Source: Rhizobium sp. BK196 (GTDB lineage: Bacteria > Pseudomonadota > Alphaproteobacteria > Rhizobiales > Rhizobiaceae). From it: a stretch of DNA of 64,000 nucleotides. The stretch lies in NCBI RefSeq assembly GCF_014193255.1, contig NZ_JACHZB010000001.1, forward strand, positions 1,024,018-1,088,017. The letters run 5' to 3'. Shown here piece after piece: positions 1 to 7,792 of this stretch; within the stretch, counting starts at the first letter, position 1; each line of letters starts with the position of its first letter. The notes beneath the pieces are model-generated. The model did not search any database, was not told the origin of the DNA, and was given only the letters and a program-made list of their open reading frames with translations. A program made the position numbers and the translations under genes.

Positions 1-432
1 GACGAGAGAGGCCCAACCCCGCTTGAAGAATGGCCACCCCGCCCAGAGAACGACCGGCGTCGCCAGCAGGAGCTGGATCCAGTTCGCAAGCTGCGCGCCG
101 AGCAGCATGTGGAGATTGGTGAGATGGCCGCCCATCTCCAGGGCGAGGACGGGCAGCGTCATCACGAGACCGATCCAGAATCGCCGTTTCATGTCGACAA
201 GCTCGGGGCTCGGCCCCGTCTCGGCAGTCGCCACTTCCGGCTCAAGCGTCATGCCGCAGATCGGACATGTGCCCGGGCTGGGCCGCCTGATTTGCGGATG
301 CATCGGGCAGGTGTAGATCACGCCTTCCCGAGGCCCCGGTCTGATGCCAGCCTGCATGGCGGGCTTCTTCTCTCCGTGATGATGATCGCCAGGAGAGTGC
401 GCATGGCCCTCGTGCGTGTGATGATCAGTCAT
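1..432 (-). CDS. Copper-translocating P-type ATPase, N-terminal part (cut by window edge)
   Basis: This is the first 144 codons of a heavy-metal P1B-type ATPase that runs off the left edge of the window. The start is ATG at 432. A His-rich N-terminus (HHTHEGHAH, DHHHGEKK) is followed by a metal-binding domain with YTCPMHPQI and PGTCPICGM at about residues 39-61, typical of CopA/SilP-type exporters. Two membrane segments follow (about residues 84-103 and 113-134). Its start overlaps the stop of the upstream methyltransferase-like gene by 8 bases, which suggests translational coupling. The role would be copper export from the cytoplasm, but the transport and ATPase domains lie outside the window. 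The N-terminal domain is clear; the exact metal is inferred from the multicopper oxidase neighbour. Confidence 0.85.
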   Translation of the reverse strand, partial: MTDHHTHEGHAHSPGDHHHGEKKPAMQAGIRPGPREGVIYTCPMHPQIRRPSPGTCPICGMTLEPEVATAETGPSPELVDMKRRFWIGLVMTLPVLALEMGGHLTNLHMLLGAQLANWIQLLLATPVVLWAGWPFFKRGWASLV

Positions 433-1102
433 GGACGGCTCCTCCCTGATGGGTGCCGGCTGTATTCGTTCCGCGGCCGAACTTTGGAACGAACCGGGGA
501 ACTACCCTCGCATAGGCGTCCCAAGCGGTTCCGAATTCGGCCCGCGAAGCCTCTTCCTCCCTCTTCGCCAGGCGCACATAGATCCAGACGAGAACCGGGA
601 ACATGGCGAGCGTCACCAGGGTCGGCCATTGCAGCAGGAACCCGATCATGATTATCACGAAGGCGTCGTATTGCGGGTGCCGGACACGGGCGTATGGCCC
701 CGTGATCGCCAGGCGGTGCTCGCGCTGCGCGGCGTAGAGCACATGCCAGCTCGAGGCGAGCAGCCAGAAACCGGCGATGATCAGCACGTTGCTTGCGAGA
801 TGGAACGGCCCGAAATGCGGGTTGACCCGCCAGCCGAACATCATCTCCGGCAGGTGGCCGGCGTCGTGCGAGAAGAAGTCGACGCCCGGAAACTGCTGCC
901 CGAGCCAGCCGGACAGCAGGTATATGGTCAGCGGGAAGCCGTACATCTCCGTGAAGAGCGCGATGATGAAAGCGGAAAAGGCGCCGAGCGAACGCCAGTC
1001 GCGTTTCGCTTCGACCTTCGTGAAGCTCGCGGCAAAAACGATGAACACTACGGAATTGATGATCACCAGGCTCCAGAGCCCGTAGGCCGGGGTCTCAGAC
1101 AT
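425..1102 (-). CDS. Isoprenylcysteine methyltransferase-like membrane protein
   Basis: A 225-residue integral membrane protein of the ICMT / phospholipid methyltransferase superfamily. The C-terminal half carries the SAM-binding signature GPYARVRHPQYDAF, a hydrophobic hairpin, and an acidic stretch (KREEEASRAEF) followed by WDAYARVVPRFVPKF. Several membrane segments lie in the N-terminal half. ATG at 1102 was chosen over an earlier in-frame start at 1153 because it gives the usual 8-base overlap with the upstream DUF2933 gene. Such genes often sit in metal-resistance clusters, but their substrate there is unknown. It precedes the copper ATPase in the same transcription unit. Confidence 0.8.
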   Translation of the reverse strand: MSETPAYGLWSLVIINSVVFIVFAASFTKVEAKRDWRSLGAFSAFIIALFTEMYGFPLTIYLLSGWLGQQFPGVDFFSHDAGHLPEMMFGWRVNPHFGPFHLASNVLIIAGFWLLASSWHVLYAAQREHRLAITGPYARVRHPQYDAFVIIMIGFLLQWPTLVTLAMFPVLVWIYVRLAKREEEASRAEFGTAWDAYARVVPRFVPKFGRGTNTAGTHQGGAVHD

Positions 1103-1346
1103 GGTCGACCTCCTCAGTCTTATGTTGGTTCGTGCCGGTCCCATGACCGGCATGGTCGTGACCGCCGTGGCCGTGATGCATGAACAGATGCATCAGCGGG
1201 CAGGCCAGGATCAGGAGCCACGGCAGGATGCCGAGGACATGCACGCGGTGCTCGTAGGCGATGAGCGCCAGAGCGATCGCGGCAAAGGCGAAGAAGACGG
1301 TCCGGCTATAGCTACTCCAGGCCGATGGAGGATGATTGTCGTTCAT
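1095..1346 (-). CDS. DUF2933-like small membrane protein
   Basis: An 83-residue protein with two hydrophobic segments (SRTVFFAFAAIALALIAYEH and VLGILPWLLILACPLMHLFM) followed by a His-rich tail (MHHGHGGHDHAGHG). This arrangement is typical of DUF2933 proteins found in copper and silver resistance loci. The His-rich tail suggests metal binding, which is an inference. ATG at 1346 was chosen because a purine-rich site (cgaggca) precedes it; a longer frame reaching 1418 would overlap the multicopper oxidase gene. Its stop overlaps the next gene's start. Confidence 0.72.
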   Translation of the reverse strand: MNDNHPPSAWSSYSRTVFFAFAAIALALIAYEHRVHVLGILPWLLILACPLMHLFMHHGHGGHDHAGHGTGTNQHKTEEVDHV

Positions 1347-1401
1347 GAGGATGCCTCGTTCGATTGAGTTCGGGAAAGGCTTCGCGGTCATTGAAACCGC
1401 G

Positions 1402-2889
1402 TCAGCCGATGCCGTCATATGTCACGTAGGCCATCATGCCCGACGCCATATGGTAGAGGTGGTGGCAGTGCAGCGGCCAGCGGCCGGGATTGTCGGCGTC
1501 GAAGGCCAGGACGACGCTTGCCATCGGCGGTACCAACACGGTGTCCCGCACGGCGCCCGCGACCGGCGTCCCGTTGATGCCGATCACCTGGAAATGATGC
1601 CCGTGCAGGTGCATCGGATGCGCCATCATCGATGCGTTGGTGATCGCCACCTCGATCCGCTCGTCGCGCTTGACGACGAGACCGTCCGCGCCTTCGATGC
1701 CCCAGGTGTACGCAGCCATATCGCCCGTCAGCGAAAGCTCGAAGCGGCGGTCTGCCGCGCGCGCCGCCGCCGGGTTGACCGGACGCAGCCGCTGTTCGAG
1801 ATCGAGTCCGAGGACTGGCCCTTTCGCATGGCCCTCGACCGCAAGCTTGCGGACGGCTGCGCCCAAAGTGGCAAGGACGATGCCGGTCCGCTCCGATGCT
1901 CCCTCCCGAAGGGCAAGGATCGGAAACGCACCACCTTCCCTCGGCAGGCTCAGGCGGATGTCGAGGCGCTGGCCCATGGAGACAGGGAAGGACGCCCCCG
2001 CGACCGGTTGCACGCCCCGCCCGTCGACGGCGACCAGCTCTCCCGAAAGACTGCCCGTGTCGATCGTGAAGGCAGACGCCGTGGCGCCGTTGATGATCCG
2101 CAGGCGGACGCGGCCGCCCTTCTCGACGGTGACGACCTCGGGGTCATCGAGCGTACGATCGTTGGCGAGATAGGCGTCGTAGTCGATGTCGTTGAGGTCC
2201 ATGGCCGCTATTCCCGGCATCGCCATGCCGGACATGTCACCGCCGGACATCGTATGCTGCATGCCGGCCATGCCTTGCATCGCGCCGTGGCCCATCGGCA
2301 CGCCGGCGGACGCGGCGCTCCCATTCCCCTTCAGCTTCGCCAGGAGCTCTTCCGCAGATAAAAATGAGAAGTCGTGCAACAGGACGACGACCTCCTGCTC
2401 GTCCCGCTCCAGATCCTCCGCAGTCCGCACGATGAGAGGAGCGGCGAGCAGGTTCTGCTCCTGCAGCGTATGGGCGTGCATCCAGTGCGTGCCGCCCGCG
2501 CCGACCGGAAATGTATAGCGGCGGGTCTCCGCCGGCTTCAGAAGAGCGGCCGGATTGTCGGGCACACCGTCGGCCGCCCATGGTGGCGTCAGACCGTGCC
2601 AGTGGATCAAGGTCGGTTCGTCGATGGCGCTCGACAGCGCGACGTCGAATTCGGTTCCGGCGTTCAGCGTCAGCCCCGGCCTTCCGTCTGGCTGGGCGAG
2701 GCCGAAGACGCGAGCGGACCTGCCCCTGACCTCGATGCTCCTGTAACCGATGGAGAGGATGCGAGGCGCACTCTGCATAGATGAAAATTTGGCGTCTTCA
2801 GCAAAGGCGTTGATGGGACGGATGGCGGCCGATGTGCCGAGCGCTGCTGCGCCGACCATCAGGCCGTTGAGAAAGTCACGACGGTTCAT
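1402..2889 (-). CDS. Multicopper oxidase (periplasmic copper oxidase)
   Basis: A 495-residue multicopper oxidase with all four copper-ligand motifs: HWHG near 96, HWMHAH near 135, HPMHLHGHHF at about 424 and HCHHLYHMASGMM at about 474. The N-terminus (NRRDFLNG then a hydrophobic stretch) looks like a twin-arginine signal, so export in folded form is likely. A Met/His-rich stretch at about 199-230 (GHGAMQGMAGMQHTM, SGGDMSGMAMPG) resembles the Cu(I)-binding loop of CueO/CopA-type enzymes. The probable job is oxidation of periplasmic Cu(I) to Cu(II). It is the largest complete gene of the copper cluster and shares its strand with all its neighbours. Confidence 0.9.
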   Translation of the reverse strand: MNRRDFLNGLMVGAAALGTSAAIRPINAFAEDAKFSSMQSAPRILSIGYRSIEVRGRSARVFGLAQPDGRPGLTLNAGTEFDVALSSAIDEPTLIHWHGLTPPWAADGVPDNPAALLKPAETRRYTFPVGAGGTHWMHAHTLQEQNLLAAPLIVRTAEDLERDEQEVVVLLHDFSFLSAEELLAKLKGNGSAASAGVPMGHGAMQGMAGMQHTMSGGDMSGMAMPGIAAMDLNDIDYDAYLANDRTLDDPEVVTVEKGGRVRLRIINGATASAFTIDTGSLSGELVAVDGRGVQPVAGASFPVSMGQRLDIRLSLPREGGAFPILALREGASERTGIVLATLGAAVRKLAVEGHAKGPVLGLDLEQRLRPVNPAAARAADRRFELSLTGDMAAYTWGIEGADGLVVKRDERIEVAITNASMMAHPMHLHGHHFQVIGINGTPVAGAVRDTVLVPPMASVVLAFDADNPGRWPLHCHHLYHMASGMMAYVTYDGIG

Positions 2890-2994
2890 CGTGTTGATCC
2901 TTGCTTCAGGGTCGGGTTACCGACCATTGGTCTTGAGGATCCGGGAAGAGGCCCCGGAAACGAGCGGATGCCGCGGCAGGCGGCTCCGCAATCA

Positions 2995-3369
2995 TCAGAC
3001 CGGAAGACGAGGAGGACCGAGCATCGGCGCAAGCGCCAGACCGCTGCCGGTCTGATCGGCCCATGCGAAGTGGAGAGAGGAATCCATGGCTCCCGAAGCT
3101 TCCGCCCGATCTACGCCGAGCAAGACAAGACAGAAACCGCACGGGACCGCGCAGCAGCTCTTGTGGCCGGGAGTGTGAAGGCCGCCCTGCGGAGAGGCGT
3201 GGACGTCCTGCTGGACGGAGGGGTGTCCGATACCGGCCTGCTCATGAAGCGGGCGGTCATGGCACTGCATCGCCTCCACGCCTGCGGCCGGCATGAAGAG
3301 AAGCGCAAGCGCGACCAGGACAGTCAGCATTGCGTTCAACCATGCGAACCTGCGGTGGTCGGCGACCAT
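2995..3369 (-). CDS. Small secreted Cys/His-containing protein, copper cluster
   Basis: A 124-residue protein of no family I recognise with certainty. A hydrophobic N-terminal segment (LNAMLTVLVALALLFMPAAG then VEA) looks like a signal peptide. The middle has scattered His and Cys residues (MQCHDRPLHEQ, HTPGHKSCCAVPCGFC), a pattern seen in DUF2946-type proteins that accompany copper genes. A possible ribosome site (GGGGAACGGAG) lies upstream of ATG at 3369. It sits between the DUF5676 gene and the multicopper oxidase in the same direction. A role in periplasmic copper binding is inferred only from composition and context. Confidence 0.6.
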   Translation of the reverse strand: MVADHRRFAWLNAMLTVLVALALLFMPAAGVEAMQCHDRPLHEQAGIGHPSVQQDVHASPQGGLHTPGHKSCCAVPCGFCLVLLGVDRAEASGAMDSSLHFAWADQTGSGLALAPMLGPPRLPV

Positions 3370-3391
3370 GTGAGCGGCTCCGTTCCCCTGA

Positions 3392-3697
3392 TCAGCCGAA
3401 GCGTCGACTGATGACGTTGAAGATAGCTCCGATCGATGCTACCGCATAGGCACCGAAGACGACGCTTTGGAGAACTCCCAGCGCCAGGCTTCGCAGATCG
3501 AAGCCGGTCAGCCCCAGATAGAACTGCAGCCACGGCCGGTGCAGACCCCATTCAGGGGCAATGAAGCCGAGCAGCATGCAAAGCAGGAACGAAATGGTCG
3601 CAAAGGCGGCGAGCGTCGTGCCAAGCACCGGAACGGAGACATGCGCCGGAATTGCCGGAGATCCCTCGGAATGGGCATGCAGGGTTAAGTTCGCCAT
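3392..3697 (-). CDS. DUF5676 family small membrane protein
   Basis: A 101-residue protein with two or three hydrophobic segments (GTTLAAFATISFLLCMLLGF; LALGVLQSVVFGAYAVASIG) around the aromatic stretch PEWGLHRPWLQFYLGLTGFD. This matches DUF5676 membrane proteins, which are common in heavy-metal resistance regions. ATG at 3697 has a strong ribosome site (GGAGGA) and was preferred over the upstream start at 3739. It is the first gene after a perfect FNR/FixK-type box centred about 81 bases upstream of the start, so it may head the copper transcription unit. Its biochemical function is unknown. Confidence 0.7.
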   Translation of the reverse strand: MANLTLHAHSEGSPAIPAHVSVPVLGTTLAAFATISFLLCMLLGFIAPEWGLHRPWLQFYLGLTGFDLRSLALGVLQSVVFGAYAVASIGAIFNVISRRFG

Positions 3698-3771
3698 TGA
3701 ACAATCCTCCGCGAGCTGCACGGGCAGCCACATTGACAAGCAAACATTGAACCTGCCGGTCGCGTGTTTCT

Positions 3772-3785
3772 TTGATTTGAATCAA
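3772..3785. promoter_or_regulatory. FNR/FixK-type box (TTGAT-N4-ATCAA)
   Basis: The perfect inverted repeat TTGATTTGAATCAA matches the FNR/FixK consensus exactly. If centred at -41.5, transcription would start near 3737 and give a 40-base leader to the DUF5676 gene. The nearest gene on the other side ends at 3935 and points the same way, so the copper cluster is the only plausible target. Confidence 0.65.
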
Positions 3786-3934
3786 GAATGCGGAACATCG
3801 CTCGTTCTGCATGAAGAATGGCACTCGGCGCCGTTTGTTGCCGGCTTGGCATCCGGCCGAAATGGCGACGGGCGCGCGGCCCTTCCCATGTCCCTCGGTG
3901 GCTGGCTTTAAGGAAGGCTTTTCATCGATAATAT

Positions 3935-4705
3935 TCAAACCGTATCTTTTTCGGGCGGGATGCTCCAGGGCATCCGGCCCGTTGCAAGCGCGGCAGCCCA
4001 TTCCGGCCGGCCATTGGCTTCTGCGAGCGCCGACATGGCCATGTTGTCGTATCGGACATTGCGGAATTGCGTCGTCCATCCGCCGGCCGATTTTTCCAGC
4101 ACCGCATAACTCGCCATCGCGTGGCCAGTTTCAACCCTGTGGGGATAAGGCTTGTCGTCGTCATAGGCCGGGGCGCCGACGCTGCCGGGATTAACGATCA
4201 GGCGGTCGCCGGAAAGTGCTGCCATGCGCGGAATATGCGTGTGGCCGCAGAGGATCAACGGGCTGTCGACACCTTCCGCCAGCGCTTCGATCTCCGCCTG
4301 CGGCCTGAGCACCACGCTTCCATCGGCAACGGCCATATCCAGCCAGTAGAGGTTGTCATCCTCAGGCGTTGCGTGGCAGAGATAGACCTCGTCCCGGTAG
4401 ATCAGGTCGACCGGCAGCGACCGCATCCACTCTAAATGGGCAGCACCTAGCTGCGCATAGGCGGCGGCGTCCGATATATGCATTTCCTCCAGCGGTCCTT
4501 CGATCAGATAGCGGTCGTGATTGCCGCGCACGGTCGGAATAGAGAGCGATAGAAGCCGGTCCGCCACCCTGCCCGCCTCCAGCGGACCGCTGAAACAATC
4601 GCCGAGATTGACGATATCTGTAATTCCCTGGGCAGCGATGTCTGCCAGCACGGCGTCCAGTGCGGGGTAGTTTCCATGGATATCGGCGATCGCGGCAAAA
4701 CGCAT
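3935..4705 (-). CDS. YfcE/MJ0936-type metallophosphoesterase
   Basis: A 256-residue calcineurin-like phosphoesterase with the full set of metal-ligand motifs in order: DIHGNYPALDAVL at the N-terminus, NLGDCFSGP, RGNHDR, CGHTHIPR, and NPGSVGAP near residue 160. This is the compact YfcE-like class that hydrolyses phosphodiesters or phosphomonoesters with two divalent metals. It starts 1 base after the uraH stop and so is probably the last gene of the purine-degradation transcript. Its substrate cannot be read from sequence, and there is no evidence that it acts in purine breakdown. Confidence 0.85.
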   Translation of the reverse strand: MRFAAIADIHGNYPALDAVLADIAAQGITDIVNLGDCFSGPLEAGRVADRLLSLSIPTVRGNHDRYLIEGPLEEMHISDAAAYAQLGAAHLEWMRSLPVDLIYRDEVYLCHATPEDDNLYWLDMAVADGSVVLRPQAEIEALAEGVDSPLILCGHTHIPRMAALSGDRLIVNPGSVGAPAYDDDKPYPHRVETGHAMASYAVLEKSAGGWTTQFRNVRYDNMAMSALAEANGRPEWAAALATGRMPWSIPPEKDTV

Positions 4706-4706
4706 G

Positions 4707-5063
4707 TCAGCTGCCGCGATAGGTGGAATAGCCGTAGGGCGAGATCAGCAGCGGCACGTGATAATGCGCCGACGTATCTGCAATGCCGAAGCGGATTGGC
4801 ACGAGATCGAGGAAGGCAGGATGCGGCAGCGGCGTGCCGTTTGCCCTCAGATAGTCGCCGGCGTGAAAAAGCAGTTCATAGGTACCGACGCGAAAGCTCT
4901 CGCCGGTCAGGATCGGCCCGCCATCGACGCGGCCATCGGCATTGGTCTCGACGGTCTTGATATGGTGGCGAAGCTCACCCTCGATATGAAGGAGGTCGAT
5001 CCGCAGCCCCTGTGCCGGCTTGCCGAGAGCAGTATCGAGAACATGCGTGGTCAGTCCGGTCAT
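4707..5063 (-). CDS. uraH: 5-hydroxyisourate hydrolase (transthyretin-like)
   Basis: A 118-residue transthyretin-related protein that hydrolyses 5-hydroxyisourate to OHCU, the step before uraD. It shows the N-terminal [14 protein letters not shown] motif and the C-terminal YSTYRGS tetrapeptide signature that separates the enzyme from vertebrate transthyretin. Length is normal for the family. ATG at 5063 overlaps the stop of allA by 4 bases. It works with uraD, puuE, alc and allA of the same cluster in conversion of urate products to glyoxylate and urea. Confidence 0.93.
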   Translation of the reverse strand: MTGLTTHVLDTALGKPAQGLRIDLLHIEGELRHHIKTVETNADGRVDGGPILTGESFRVGTYELLFHAGDYLRANGTPLPHPAFLDLVPIRFGIADTSAHYHVPLLISPYGYSTYRGS

Positions 5064-5560
5064 AAGCCTGGCTCTTTGATAATGAAGGGTTCGTCGAAAA
5101 AGAATTCTTCCAGATTGCTGCCCGGCCCGTCACGGTCGACAACGAGAAAATCGCTCGGCTCGCCGAGCGCCATCAGCGGATGATGCCAGGTATTGCGCCG
5201 ATAATTCACCCCCTGGTCACCGCGCGCGAGAAAGGCTTGCGGACGGCCTGGACGTCCGCCTTCATCGTGGGAAACGACGACGAGGAAGGGATGGCCTGAT
5301 ATCGGTGAAAAGCTCTGGCTGCCGAAAGGATGCCGCTCCATCATGCCGACGTCATAGGGAAAAGCGCGCGGCTGGCCACGAAAGAGGTTGATGATGACAT
5401 GCGCACCCTCACCTACGACGTCAGGCACAGCAAGCGCGTGAAAACGCTCGGTATTGCCGCCGTTGATATAGCGCATGGTTGCGGGATCGGCTTCGATCAC
5501 CTCGCCGAAGGCTGCGAAAGCGGATTTGGTGAGGGGCTGTATGTCGAGAAATCGGGACAC
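5060..5560 (-). CDS. allA: Ureidoglycolate lyase
   Basis: A 166-residue cupin-fold enzyme that splits ureidoglycolate into glyoxylate and urea, the last step of allantoate breakdown. Family features include [16 protein letters not shown] at the N-terminus, [20 protein letters not shown] in the centre, and [15 protein letters not shown], a typical AllA stretch. I chose GTG at 5560, 4 bases after the hepT stop and preceded by AAGG, because it gives the usual family length; a start at 5602 would overlap hepT and add 14 unrelated residues. The gene is separated from alc by the mntA/hepT pair. Confidence 0.88.
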   Translation of the reverse strand: MSRFLDIQPLTKSAFAAFGEVIEADPATMRYINGGNTERFHALAVPDVVGEGAHVIINLFRGQPRAFPYDVGMMERHPFGSQSFSPISGHPFLVVVSHDEGGRPGRPQAFLARGDQGVNYRRNTWHHPLMALGEPSDFLVVDRDGPGSNLEEFFFDEPFIIKEPGL

Positions 5561-5564
5561 GATC

Positions 5565-5927
5565 TTATTCGCCTTGCACCCGCCAGTGGCGGACATTTTC
5601 AAGCTGGGAAACCAGGGCCGGCAAATCGTTTCTGACCGTCTGCCAGATGACAGACAGTTCGGCCCGGTAGTAATCGTGAACGATCAGGTTTCGCATCCCC
5701 TTGATCCGCGACCAGGGAATCTCGGTGTGAACCTGCATGAAACCCGGATCGGTGGCCGAAATCCGTGCGGCTGCTTCCCCGACCAGCACCAGCGACATCG
5801 TCACTGCCAATTGTGTGCGAACGTCATGGAGAAACTGCTCCTGGCTCATGCCTTCTGTCAGATCGAAAGCCTGTTGAGCGGCCTCCTGCATCCTATCCAC
5901 ATATTCGAGAAGGCGCTCACGGTTCAT
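5565..5927 (-). CDS. hepT: HepT-like toxin (DUF86)
   Basis: A 120-residue DUF86 / HepT-family protein. The C-terminal half carries the RNLIVHDY signature, matching the R-X4-6-H-X-Y motif of HEPN RNases. The start overlaps the stop of the upstream nucleotidyltransferase by 4 bases (ATGA), the usual MNT-HepT arrangement. In characterised pairs HepT is an RNase toxin neutralised by AMPylation of its tyrosine by the MNT partner. The pair lies between alc and allA, on the same strand as the purine genes. Family assignment is firm; activity here is inferred. Confidence 0.85.
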   Translation of the reverse strand: MNRERLLEYVDRMQEAAQQAFDLTEGMSQEQFLHDVRTQLAVTMSLVLVGEAAARISATDPGFMQVHTEIPWSRIKGMRNLIVHDYYRAELSVIWQTVRNDLPALVSQLENVRHWRVQGE

Positions 5928-6214
5928 ATGGCGGCGGCTTCTGATAGAACACGATGCTTGATGCGCTCGGGCAATCCGCCCGCCGTCACGAGGTCCACCT
6001 TGATCTTGAGAATATCCTGCAATTCCTCCAGCAACCCGCCGAGATCGAACAGGGTCGTTCCGGGAAGCGCATCCACGAGAATGTCCAGATCGCTGTCGGG
6101 CCGATCCTCGCCGCGGGCAACGGAGCCGAAGACCCGCGGGTTCGCCGCGTTGAAGCGCCTGGTCGCTTCACGGATCGCCTGCCTGTTCTTTTCCAGTACT
6201 TCCGACGGCCTCAT
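5924..6214 (-). CDS. mntA: MntA-like nucleotidyltransferase antitoxin
   Basis: A 96-residue minimal nucleotidyltransferase with the catalytic pattern GSVARGEDRPDSDLDILVD (GSX10DXD) and a third acidic residue in KVDLVTAGG. It is the antitoxin half of the MNT-HepT type, where it AMPylates the toxin. ATG at 6214 has an upstream AGGAG. It lies 57 bases after the alc stop. The three catalytic acidic residues are intact, so it is probably active. Confidence 0.85.
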   Translation of the reverse strand: MRPSEVLEKNRQAIREATRRFNAANPRVFGSVARGEDRPDSDLDILVDALPGTTLFDLGGLLEELQDILKIKVDLVTAGGLPERIKHRVLSEAAAI

Positions 6215-6271
6215 CGCGGCATCACTCCTGATGCCGAGAATATAAGGGACGCGACTGAAAGAGAAAAGAAC

Positions 6272-7294
6272 TCAAGCCTTCACCCCGTAGAGCCGAAGCC
6301 GCATTGTGCCGCCATCCGGATGCATGGCGTAGCGCACATGCGTGATCGGCCCGACATCGGCAATCGCGTCACTGCCATATTCGTGGATGTGATCCATCTG
6401 CAGCTTGCTGCGCGGCAGGATCGGCTTCCAGTTTTCCGAAGCCGCAATATCGGCCTCAGACAGCGTATCGCCGAGATCGGGCAGATAGGCACCGAAGAGT
6501 TCGCATGTGTCCGGGAAATTGCCCTTGTAGAAGGCGGTATCGACGATCACGCGCTTGATCGTGCCGGCATGGCCGAGACGGATGATCGCCCAATCATGAC
6601 CCGGTCCGCGACGGCGCTTGGTTTCCCAGCCGTCGCCCATGTTGAGGCCGCGGCCGGGGCCGAGCAGTTTGTCGGGATGGCCGTAATGCGCATCCGACCA
6701 GGCAAGCGATTTGGCGCCGTTGAAGATATAGGCAAGATCGACTTCCTCACTAGGCCCGACCTTCGACCAGTCGAAATAGGCAGAGCCATAGACGCGAAGA
6801 CGCGCCACGCCACCATCCGGATAGATATGCAGGCGCAGATGCGTCCAGATCTTCTCCTTGTCGGCATTTTCGAAGAAATGATGGGCGCTGGAGCCAAGCG
6901 GCGATTTCGCCAGGATTTCCGTCCACGACGTTGCATCATCAGGATCGCCGCTTTCGAGAAAGGCAGCCTCGATCGAGCAATGCGGCGGATAATTGCCGGT
7001 AAAATAGCTGGTATCGACATCGAAGCCGAAGATGCGGCCCGGCATGGCAAGCTTCACGATCGCCCAGTCATGGCCGGGCACGCGCTTGCGGCGGCTTTCC
7101 CAGCCGTCCATGTACTTGCCGTTATCGTCGTAGAGATCCGGATCGAAGCTTGCCGGCACGTCCTGCAGCATGCGCTCCAGCGGCGCGAAGAATTCGTCCG
7201 TGGCGTAGAGACCCTTGGCGCCGAGACGGGCCGAGGCAAGATTGATGGCGCCCGTGGCGAAAGCTGGCAGGCTGGTATCGGTCATAACGGTCAT
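6272..7294 (-). CDS. alc: Allantoicase
   Basis: A 340-residue allantoicase that hydrolyses allantoate to ureidoglycolate and urea. The protein shows the family's internal duplication: the first repeat contains GWESRRKRVPGHDWAIVKL and the second GWETKRRRGPGHDWAIIRL, each followed by a VDT..Y/F.GN(Y/F)P motif. The length is typical. ATG at 7294 follows the uraD stop directly. The next pathway gene, allA, is displaced by a toxin-antitoxin pair of about 650 bases. Confidence 0.93.
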   Translation of the reverse strand: MTVMTDTSLPAFATGAINLASARLGAKGLYATDEFFAPLERMLQDVPASFDPDLYDDNGKYMDGWESRRKRVPGHDWAIVKLAMPGRIFGFDVDTSYFTGNYPPHCSIEAAFLESGDPDDATSWTEILAKSPLGSSAHHFFENADKEKIWTHLRLHIYPDGGVARLRVYGSAYFDWSKVGPSEEVDLAYIFNGAKSLAWSDAHYGHPDKLLGPGRGLNMGDGWETKRRRGPGHDWAIIRLGHAGTIKRVIVDTAFYKGNFPDTCELFGAYLPDLGDTLSEADIAASENWKPILPRSKLQMDHIHEYGSDAIADVGPITHVRYAMHPDGGTMRLRLYGVKA

Positions 7295-7792
7295 TCAGGT
7301 CTCCGGAAGCATGGATGTCAGGCGCAGCAGCGCGATCTTCTCGACCTCAGCTGCGGCAGTCACGAATTCTTCGTCGCTATCATTGTCGATCCGCTTTTCG
7401 AAAGCGGCAAGGATATCGTCCTTGTTCAGCCCCTTCACCGCGATGATGAAGGGAAAACCGAATTTCTGCGTATAGGCGGTATTAAGCTCGGTAAAACGCG
7501 CGTGTTCTTCCGGGCTCAACCGGTCGAGCCCGGCACCGGCCTGCTCTTTCCGGCTGTCTTCCGTCAGCTCACCCGATATCGCCAGCCGCCCGGCAAGATC
7601 GGGATGAGCGCGCAACACACCGAGGCGCTCTTCCCTGCTCGCCGCGCGGAAAATGGCGACGAGCTCCGTATGCACGCGATCCACCGTCAGCTTCTCGCCG
7701 ACAAAGCCGTCGTCATAGGCCCGCTCTGCGATGAAGGACGAATGCTCGAACACCCCGCCGAAGCGGGAGACAAATTCATCACGCGAAATCAT
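7295..7792 (-). CDS. uraD: OHCU decarboxylase
   Basis: A 165-residue 2-oxo-4-hydroxy-4-carboxy-5-ureidoimidazoline decarboxylase, which makes (S)-allantoin. The catalytic RAHPDLAGRLA motif (His in HPD) and SPEEHARFTELNTAYTQKFG followed by FPFIIAVKG are both present and typical. The start overlaps the puuE stop by 14 bases and the stop abuts the alc start, so the three genes are clearly co-transcribed. No urate oxidase or xanthine dehydrogenase is present in the window. Confidence 0.93.
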   Translation of the reverse strand: MISRDEFVSRFGGVFEHSSFIAERAYDDGFVGEKLTVDRVHTELVAIFRAASREERLGVLRAHPDLAGRLAISGELTEDSRKEQAGAGLDRLSPEEHARFTELNTAYTQKFGFPFIIAVKGLNKDDILAAFEKRIDNDSDEEFVTAAAEVEKIALLRLTSMLPET

